A DNA stretch of 11,542 bases, taken from Bdellovibrionota bacterium (GTDB taxonomy: Bacteria > Bdellovibrionota > Bacteriovoracia > Bacteriovoracales > Bacteriovoracaceae). Location of the stretch: positions 1 to 11,542 of the forward strand of contig JAURQB010000108.1 in assembly GCA_030836365.1 (NCBI GenBank), in the 5' to 3' direction. Under the pieces are notes generated by a model. That model was not told where the DNA came from and did no database searches. It saw only the letters and a program-made list of their open reading frames with translations. How positions within the stretch are numbered: position 1 is the first letter of the stretch; each line of letters opens with the position of its first letter. A program made the translations under genes and the position numbers. Positions 6,690 to 11,542 of the stretch are shown in pieces.

Positions 6690-8290
6690 GAAAAATAAAT
6701 CCAAATTCCAAATACACAGATCGTTAATAAGACTGAAAAAACAATTTCAAGAACTGGTAAATCACCAGTTCTTTTCTGTGCCCAGTTAACTGTAATGTGA
6801 TCAACTTTTTTTGAATCATTTTGAGTCATCGCTGATACAACAATGAAAATTAAACTACAGATAACAAATAATATAATCGCAAAATGAAGGAAGTTGATTT
6901 CTACAATTTTCATTAGAGTACTGTTACTTGATATGTCTGATTTAAAGACTTCTAATAAAAGTCTACCAACTCCGAGGATGAAACCCGACCATAGGCAAGT
7001 CATCGCGCCTTTTGCATTTAGTTTTTTGTTTAATATCCCTAATAAAAAAACAACTGCGATAGGAGGAGAAATATAAGCCTGAACACTTTGAAGATAAGAA
7101 AATAGTTTCCCGCCGGCAATCTCTCTTATAAACGGTATCCATAAGATTCCTAAGACAACAAGGACCGCAGTTGAAAACTGGCCGACTAGGATTAACTTTT
7201 TTTCGGATGTATCAGGTTTAATCTTTTTATAAAAATCGTAAGTAATTAGAGTAGAACATGAATTAAAAACGGAGCTGAGCGAACTCATTAATGCGGCCAA
7301 AAGCCCTGCAATAAGAAGACCTCTAAGACCATTTGGTAATATATTTCCGATTAATGCAGGAAGTGCATGGTTCGAAGATTCAAGGGAGAGTTTTCCTGTC
7401 TGAGATAGAACAGCAGCTATCATTCCTGGAAGAACGAAAATAAATAATGGAAGAAGTTTTAGAAATCCTCCAAATATCGTTCCCTTTCTTGCATGAGAAA
7501 TATTTTTTGCCGACAATACTCTTTGAACAACAAACTGATCGGTACACCAATACCAAACACCAAGAATAGGAGCACCAAAAATAATACCAGTCCATGGAAA
7601 CTCTGGGTGATTAATTGATTTCCACATTGAAAAAAAGCTAGCAGGGAGCTGGCTTTGCATTGCTGTCCAGCCTCCAATATTTTGAAGTCCTATAATGCTG
7701 AGTAAGATAGACCCACCGATCATGATAACCATTTGTATCGTGTCGGTATAAATAACGGCCTTGAGTCCGCCAAAGATAGTATAAATACCGGTGGCGAAAA
7801 CGACGATAAATGCTCCATGCCAAAATTCTACTCCTATTGTCTCGAAGACCAATGCTCCAGCAAATATAGTGATACTAATTTTAGTTAAAACATAGGCGAT
7901 GACACTAATGATAGATAAGTACATTCTGGCAGATTTATTGTACCTTTCTTCAAGAAACTCGGGCATCGTAACAACACCACTTTTAAGATAGAAGGGAACA
8001 AAGAACCAACCAAGAAGTAGTAATATAAAGCAGGCAAGAATTTCAAATTGCGCAACTGCTACGCCACCAGCGGCTCCAGAGCCTGCGAGTCCAATAAGGT
8101 GCTCACTGCCAATGTTTGAGGCAAATAAGCTGGCGCCAATTAAAAACCAGTGAAGATCTCTACCCCCAAGAAAATAGTCTTCAGAGCTCATATTTTTCTT
8201 TTCATGTTTTGTTGCGAGCCATGCAATCCCGAAGATTAATATAAAATAGACAGCAATGATTGAAATATCGAAGTTATTTAATGCGATCAT
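6686..8290 (-). CDS. SGLT-type sodium/solute symporter (SSS family)
   Basis: This 534-residue inner-membrane protein has about 13-14 hydrophobic spans. It imports a solute, most likely glucose or another hexose or myo-inositol, using the Na+ gradient. Family marks: EDYFLGGRDLHWFLIGASLF (37-56); SNIGSEHLIGLAGSGAAGG (58-76); GVVTMPEFLEERY (105-117); TIFGGLKAVIYTDTIQ (171-186), the classic SSS signature; FPWTGIIFGAPILGVWYWCT (231-250), a strong SGLT-type mark; and MSSLSSVFNS (335-344) carrying the serines of the conserved Na+ site. At the sugar site it has N59, H64 and E83; H64 is as in animal SGLT1, where bacterial vSGLT has Gln. The ATG is preceded by AAAGGG at eight bases. It is divergent from the glucoamylase gene, which supports glucose. 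It is convergent with mmsA, which leaves inositol open. The last 35 or so residues are encoded over a hairpin that may terminate mmsA. Confidence 0.92.
   Translation of the reverse strand: MIALNNFDISIIAVYFILIFGIAWLATKHEKKNMSSEDYFLGGRDLHWFLIGASLFASNIGSEHLIGLAGSGAAGGVAVAQFEILACFILLLLGWFFVPFYLKSGVVTMPEFLEERYNKSARMYLSIISVIAYVLTKISITIFAGALVFETIGVEFWHGAFIVVFATGIYTIFGGLKAVIYTDTIQMVIMIGGSILLSIIGLQNIGGWTAMQSQLPASFFSMWKSINHPEFPWTGIIFGAPILGVWYWCTDQFVVQRVLSAKNISHARKGTIFGGFLKLLPLFIFVLPGMIAAVLSQTGKLSLESSNHALPALIGNILPNGLRGLLIAGLLAALMSSLSSVFNSCSTLITYDFYKKIKPDTSEKKLILVGQFSTAVLVVLGILWIPFIREIAGGKLFSYLQSVQAYISPPIAVVFLLGILNKKLNAKGAMTCLWSGFILGVGRLLLEVFKSDISSNSTLMKIVEINFLHFAIILFVICSLIFIVVSAMTQNDSKKVDHITVNWAQKRTGDLPVLEIVFSVLLTICVFGIWIYFS
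6749..6773 (+). terminator. Hairpin inside symporter CDS, possible mmsA terminator
   Basis: AAGAACTGGT (6749-6758) and ACCAGTTCTT (6764-6773) form a perfect 10-bp stem with a five-base loop (AAATC). Read on the + strand, the arm ends in a short T run (CTTTTC), 84 bases after the mmsA stop codon. On the - strand it lies within the symporter gene and encodes the KRTGDLPVLE stretch (506-515). The T run is short and the stem has only four G:C pairs, so it is a moderate intrinsic terminator at best. It is the only good hairpin near this convergent junction. Confidence 0.5.
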
Positions 8291-8322
8291 TTGGTAAACC
8301 CTTTAATTGAAGCGTCCGTCAT

Positions 8323-8337
8323 CCTAAAAACTTTAGG
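8323..8337. promoter_or_regulatory. Palindrome in the symporter leader, candidate operator
   Basis: CCTAAA (8323-8328) and TTTAGG (8332-8337) form a perfect inverted repeat with a three-base centre. It lies between the proposed symporter -10 box and its start codon, in the region shared with the glucoamylase gene. It could be a repressor site or a small RNA hairpin. No regulator gene is in the window, and a 6+6 palindrome can occur by chance. Confidence 0.35.
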
Positions 8338-8347
8338 TTGGCTTGTA

Positions 8348-8375
8348 AATATAAGACTGAAACATATTGCATCAA
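8348..8375 (-). promoter_or_regulatory. Possible promoter of the symporter gene
   Basis: On the - strand TTGATG (8375-8370) is followed by a 16-base spacer and TATATT (8353-8348), four of six and five of six matches to the sigma-70 hexamers. Transcription would begin around 8341, about 50 bases before the symporter ATG. Confidence 0.4.
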
Positions 8376-8394
8376 GTCGTATCGCAGATGTTCC

Positions 8395-8424
8395 TAGACA
8401 GATTAAATTATCTTTAAATATAAT
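8395..8424 (+). promoter_or_regulatory. Probable promoter of the glucoamylase gene
   Basis: TAGACA (8395-8400), five of six matches to the -35 consensus, is followed by an 18-base spacer and a perfect TATAAT (8419-8424). Transcription would begin near 8431, about 33 bases before the ATG. It is back-to-back with the symporter promoter, the two -35 boxes being about 20 bases apart, so one regulator could act on both. Confidence 0.55.
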
Positions 8425-8453
8425 TTTGTGCCGTGTCGTTAATTTATCAATTT

Positions 8454-8457
8454 GAGG
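8454..8457 (+). promoter_or_regulatory. Ribosome-binding site that selects the glucoamylase ATG
   Basis: GAGG ends six bases before the ATG at 8464. The upstream in-frame TTG at 8452 overlaps this site and would add only MRFR before the signal peptide, so ATG 8464 is preferred. Confidence 0.6.
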
Positions 8458-8463
8458 TTTAGA

Positions 8464-10590
8464 ATGAGAGGATTTGCTGCTTTAGTAACCATGTTATTTA
8501 CGATTAGTGCTTACGCATCAGCGGCACCTGGAGCCCCTGGCATTAAGCCCACTTGGTCTGATGCCAAAAAAGTACAAATTGGCTCAAGCTTTCATGACTT
8601 TAAAAAGGCAGCGCAGTCATATGTTTGGTTTTCTCTCTCAAGCGGTGTTTTGACTGAAACGTATTTCCCAACAATTGATAAAGCGCAAATAAAAGATTCT
8701 CAGATTCTAATACTAACAAAAGACAAAAAATTAATTGAAGAAAGAAAAGAAATGATTCATGAAACAAAGGTTCTAAGCCCAAGTTTGGTGAAGCTAATTA
8801 ATAAAACAAGAGATGGAAAGTTTGAGATACATCACACACTCTATACCGCAGATAAAAAAAATATGGTGGTTGACTCTGTTGAGATAATTGCAAAAGAGGA
8901 AGGAGCTGAATTCTATTTACTCACTAATTCAGCGTTGAAGAATTCTGGCCTAAATGACAATGCTGAAATTTTTAACGGAGGTTTTAAGTTTTTTGAAGAT
9001 GATTATAAGCTATTAGTTAAAAGTTCGGTTGGTTTTGAAACTTCATCTGTTGGGTTTGTTGGTATCTCTGACGGATACCAGATGTTAAAAAAGGCAAAGA
9101 GAATTACATCATACTCTAAAGCAATCAATGGAAACGTTGCGGGAGTTGGGAAATTACGTCTTTCATCAAAAGCTGGGAATTATAAATTTTATATAACCTA
9201 TGAATTTGGCAATAAACAATTTTCTCTAAGTAATTCAGTAAGCAATAGTTCAATTTTATTAGATCAACAAAAAGAAATATATGAAAAAAATTGGCGTCAA
9301 TATTTTGAAAGCCTAAAGCAACCCAAGTTAGATGATGATAAATTTCTATTTTATCGTTCAATGTATGTATTAAAAACCCATGAAGACAAACTTAATCCAG
9401 GAGCAATGATTGCTTCACTTTCTGTGCCATGGGGGGAAGAAATGATTCACCAAGAAGGAATGGAGTATGGTGGTTATCACCTCATCTGGCCTCGAGATTT
9501 ATTTCATGTATCCTTAGCCGCTCTTTATTCAGGTGATCAAGGTCTTGCATTAAGAGCATTGAAATTTCTAAAAAGTATTCAGTATAAATCAGGCGTTTGG
9601 AGCTACGGCGATCGCGTGATACCTAAGTTTGGTGCTTTTCCTCAAAATGTGTGGACAAATAAAGAAGAGTATTGGGGAGGGCTACAGCTAGATCAAGTTG
9701 CATACCCAGTCCACTTGTTTTGGCATTTATATGAAAACTCACCAAATGAAGAAAGGAAAAATTTACTAACTGAATTTGAGGGGATGCTCAAAGATGCTCT
9801 TGATTTTATTGTTCGTTATGGGCCGTGGAGTGGTCAAGAGCGATGGGAAGAAAATTTTGGTATCTCTCCGTCTTCATTTTCTGCAGCTGCATCAGCACTT
9901 CTTTTAGGTGAAAAGATCTTTGGTGAAGGGAAATATAAAAATATTGCTCACCAATGGCTTCATACTCCAAACGATAATATTCACCGTTGGACTTTTACAA
10001 CAAATGGAGTTTATGGAGATGGTAATTATTATTTAAGAGTTGGGGGATGCTCTGGTTATATTGATTCCTGGCTACCTAACGAAAATCAAAATTGTTATGT
10101 TGCAAACAGTGGAAGAATTGTTGATCAAAAAGAAATGCTAGATCAAGGCTTTTTAAAACTTACATTGTTTGGACTTGTATCACCTCTTGACTGGCGTATT
10201 CAAACTAGTTTTCATAAAATCAAGGAGCATATTAGAGTGTATACTCCAAAAGGGCCGGGGCATTATCGATACTCTTATGATGCTTATGGCGAAAACGGAC
10301 AAGGAAGACTTTGGCCGTTACTAAACGGAGAGCAAGGTCGTTATTTTATTGAGCAAGCATTGGTATCTTCCGGGGAGGAAAGAGAAAGATTGTTTAGAGG
10401 TGCCGTTGAGATGAAGGAAACTTTTAAGTCATTTAAAAATGTAGGCAGCTTGATTCCTGAGCAGGTTTTTGAAGATAGCGGTCAAGGAACTGGAGGAGCC
10501 ACTCCGTTAGCATGGTCTCATGCTGAGTATATTAAGCTCATGTGGAGCTTGGAGATGAAAAAAAATATTGCTAATCCAACAAATAATTAA
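8464..10590 (+). CDS. Secreted GH15 glucoamylase-type glycoside hydrolase
   Basis: This enzyme (708 residues from ATG 8464) probably releases glucose from the ends of maltodextrin, starch or glycogen by an inverting mechanism; a related alpha-glucan such as dextran is also possible. A signal peptide (MRGFAALVTMLFTISAYASA, cut after 20) sends it to the periplasm or outside. Residues about 21-285 are the bacterial glucoamylase N-terminal beta-sandwich, with APGAPGIKPTWSDAKK and VWFSLSSGVLTETYFPTID as family marks. About 290-700 is the (alpha/alpha)6 barrel: YHLIWPRDLFH (339-349) binds substrate; ERWEE (459-463) carries the catalytic acid, expected at E462; RLWPLLNGEQGRYF (615-628) carries the catalytic base, expected at E623; SLIPEQVF and ATPLAWSHAEYIKL close the barrel. 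C529 and C544 border a small insertion and could form a disulfide. No starch-binding module is present. It is divergent from the symporter gene and convergent with the flippase gene (4-base stop overlap). Confidence 0.92.
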   Translation: MRGFAALVTMLFTISAYASAAPGAPGIKPTWSDAKKVQIGSSFHDFKKAAQSYVWFSLSSGVLTETYFPTIDKAQIKDSQILILTKDKKLIEERKEMIHETKVLSPSLVKLINKTRDGKFEIHHTLYTADKKNMVVDSVEIIAKEEGAEFYLLTNSALKNSGLNDNAEIFNGGFKFFEDDYKLLVKSSVGFETSSVGFVGISDGYQMLKKAKRITSYSKAINGNVAGVGKLRLSSKAGNYKFYITYEFGNKQFSLSNSVSNSSILLDQQKEIYEKNWRQYFESLKQPKLDDDKFLFYRSMYVLKTHEDKLNPGAMIASLSVPWGEEMIHQEGMEYGGYHLIWPRDLFHVSLAALYSGDQGLALRALKFLKSIQYKSGVWSYGDRVIPKFGAFPQNVWTNKEEYWGGLQLDQVAYPVHLFWHLYENSPNEERKNLLTEFEGMLKDALDFIVRYGPWSGQERWEENFGISPSSFSAAASALLLGEKIFGEGKYKNIAHQWLHTPNDNIHRWTFTTNGVYGDGNYYLRVGGCSGYIDSWLPNENQNCYVANSGRIVDQKEMLDQGFLKLTLFGLVSPLDWRIQTSFHKIKEHIRVYTPKGPGHYRYSYDAYGENGQGRLWPLLNGEQGRYFIEQALVSSGEERERLFRGAVEMKETFKSFKNVGSLIPEQVFEDSGQGTGGATPLAWSHAEYIKLMWSLEMKKNIANPTNN

Positions 10591-11542
10591 ACTCTTAATG
10601 TCGGAAACAAGAATTTAAGTTTCGGAAATCTTTTGATCACAATTTTTTTATCATCTTCTTCTAGGATGAAATAAATAGCTAGGATTGAAAATATTGCCCC
10701 GTACGTTATTGAGACGAGGATGAATTTTATCGTATTCCATTCCGCAAGATTTATGTGGTGGCAAAAATACGTTAGATAAGCTAATGGGATTGGTGAAAAG
10801 ATAAGTGTTCGTCTGCAACATTGGTGATAATAATCTGATAAGGTGAGTTTAAGCTGCTTACCAGTTGTTTTCATAATGCCAAATAAGTTAATACCAACAG
10901 TAATAATGATTCTTGCTACCGCCATCATCGCCATGTCAAAAAATGTAAGTGCCAGATAAGACATGACAATATTAAGAGAGAATTCAACGACTGCATATTT
11001 TGTACATTTTTTTTCTTTTCCTGACATTAGTAGGTAACGAGTATTTACACTTGAAAAAATATTTCTAAAAAACATTTCAATAACAAGTAACCGTGCAGTG
11101 AAAATAATTTCAGGATTCTTTACCTTTAACCAGATCCATAACAGCGGCTCAACCATCATGAAAAATGGAAATAATGAAAGCATTCCGATGAGAAAAACGA
11201 AGCGATTAGAGTTTATGATAAAATTTTTAAGTTCATTTATTTTATTCGTAGATATTAAATATGTTGTCGCTGGCATGATGTTAGATTGATAGAAGTCGTT
11301 AAGAAGCTTCATGATTTCTTGCATCTTTGTCGCAATCTGATAAAAACCGACATAAACCGTACCGAGTATGCCGCCTAGAAGTATATGGTTCACATTTTTT
11401 TGAATAATCGTAATTACCGCTTGTGAGTAAGCATGAAGACTGAATGATAAAATTGATTTCAGCGTGGGAAAAGAAAACAAGAATGGGTTAATCTTTAGGC
11501 CATCAATACAGCGAACAGCGATTATTATTAAAATAAAAAAAG
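10587..11542 (-). CDS. MOP-superfamily polysaccharide flippase (Wzx-like), 5' partial
   Basis: A TTG at 11480 is the first visible start codon, but the frame stays open without a stop to the window edge (20 more codons, reading FFILIIIAVRCIDGLKINPF before it). It is therefore the C-terminal part of a longer protein; family members have about 400-500 residues and 317 are visible. About eight membrane spans remain. HILLGGILGTVYVGFYQIAT with KMQEI following is the typical loop of Wzx/MVF-type exporters, and MMVEPLLWIWL and EFSLNIVMSYLAL match later family positions. Such proteins move lipid-linked sugar units across the inner membrane for capsule, O-antigen or exopolysaccharide. The basic C-terminus (KKIVIKRFPKLKF) is cytoplasmic. 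Its stop overlaps the glucoamylase stop by four bases (TTAA). Sugar-assembly genes would be expected beyond the right edge. The substrate cannot be told. Confidence 0.8.
   Translation of the reverse strand, partial: FFILIIIAVRCIDGLKINPFLFSFPTLKSILSFSLHAYSQAVITIIQKNVNHILLGGILGTVYVGFYQIATKMQEIMKLLNDFYQSNIMPATTYLISTNKINELKNFIINSNRFVFLIGMLSLFPFFMMVEPLLWIWLKVKNPEIIFTARLLVIEMFFRNIFSSVNTRYLLMSGKEKKCTKYAVVEFSLNIVMSYLALTFFDMAMMAVARIIITVGINLFGIMKTTGKQLKLTLSDYYHQCCRRTLIFSPIPLAYLTYFCHHINLAEWNTIKFILVSITYGAIFSILAIYFILEEDDKKIVIKRFPKLKFLFPTLRV

Noticed and set aside
6894..7076. Open frame of 60 codons on the + strand inside the symporter gene.
   Set aside because: It is the shadow of a well-supported membrane protein gene and has no family features.
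7380..7823. Several short - strand open frames in other phases within the symporter gene.
   Set aside because: The main frame is continuous and carries all family motifs, so these are not evidence of a frameshift.
10604..10623. GAAAC ... GTTTC as a terminator hairpin at the glucoamylase/flippase junction.
   Set aside because: It has only five pairs with a ten-base loop and no following T run.

Overview
The window is a gene-dense stretch of low-G+C DNA (roughly one third G+C by eye) from a Gram-negative bacterium. Signal peptides, an outer-membrane beta-barrel, a periplasmic PEGA/TPR protein and frequent TTG starts fit a marine or predatory delta-type lineage such as the Bacteriovorax/Bdellovibrio group. 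That assignment is inference from gene style and content, not from a marker gene. There are eight protein genes, two of them cut by the window edges. I saw no RNA genes, insertion sequences, CRISPR arrays or phage genes, and no gap without a gene exceeds about 175 bases.

Left region (2-4186, all + strand): a 5'-truncated protein that looks like a degenerate PAS/histidine-kinase core; a small outer-membrane beta-barrel; a periplasmic PEGA-TPR protein; and a 672-residue protein with a signal peptide, a periplasmic domain resembling the last FliF ring domain, one membrane span, and a cytoplasmic part resembling the middle and C-terminal domains of FliG. The genes are tightly packed (1-base gap, 72-base gap, 1-base overlap). 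They look like one operon for an envelope-spanning assembly. The FliF/FliG-like hybrid is the most unusual item here.

Middle region (4170-8290): a DCC-type (DGxCxxC) thiol-oxidoreductase domain fused to a multi-span membrane region (- strand); mmsA, the CoA-acylating methylmalonate-semialdehyde dehydrogenase (+ strand), behind a near-consensus promoter; and a sodium/solute symporter of the SGLT type (- strand).

Right region (8291-11542): the symporter shares a divergent promoter region with a secreted GH15 glucoamylase (+ strand). Together they suggest periplasmic release of glucose from alpha-glucans followed by Na+-driven uptake. MmsA next to the symporter leaves myo-inositol as an alternative substrate, because the same enzyme (IolA) ends inositol catabolism. 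The last gene (- strand) is the C-terminal part of a polysaccharide flippase of the MOP superfamily; its frame runs off the window.

All three convergent gene pairs overlap at their stop codons (17, 4 and 4 bases). A perfect 10-bp hairpin that could end the mmsA transcript lies inside the symporter coding sequence.
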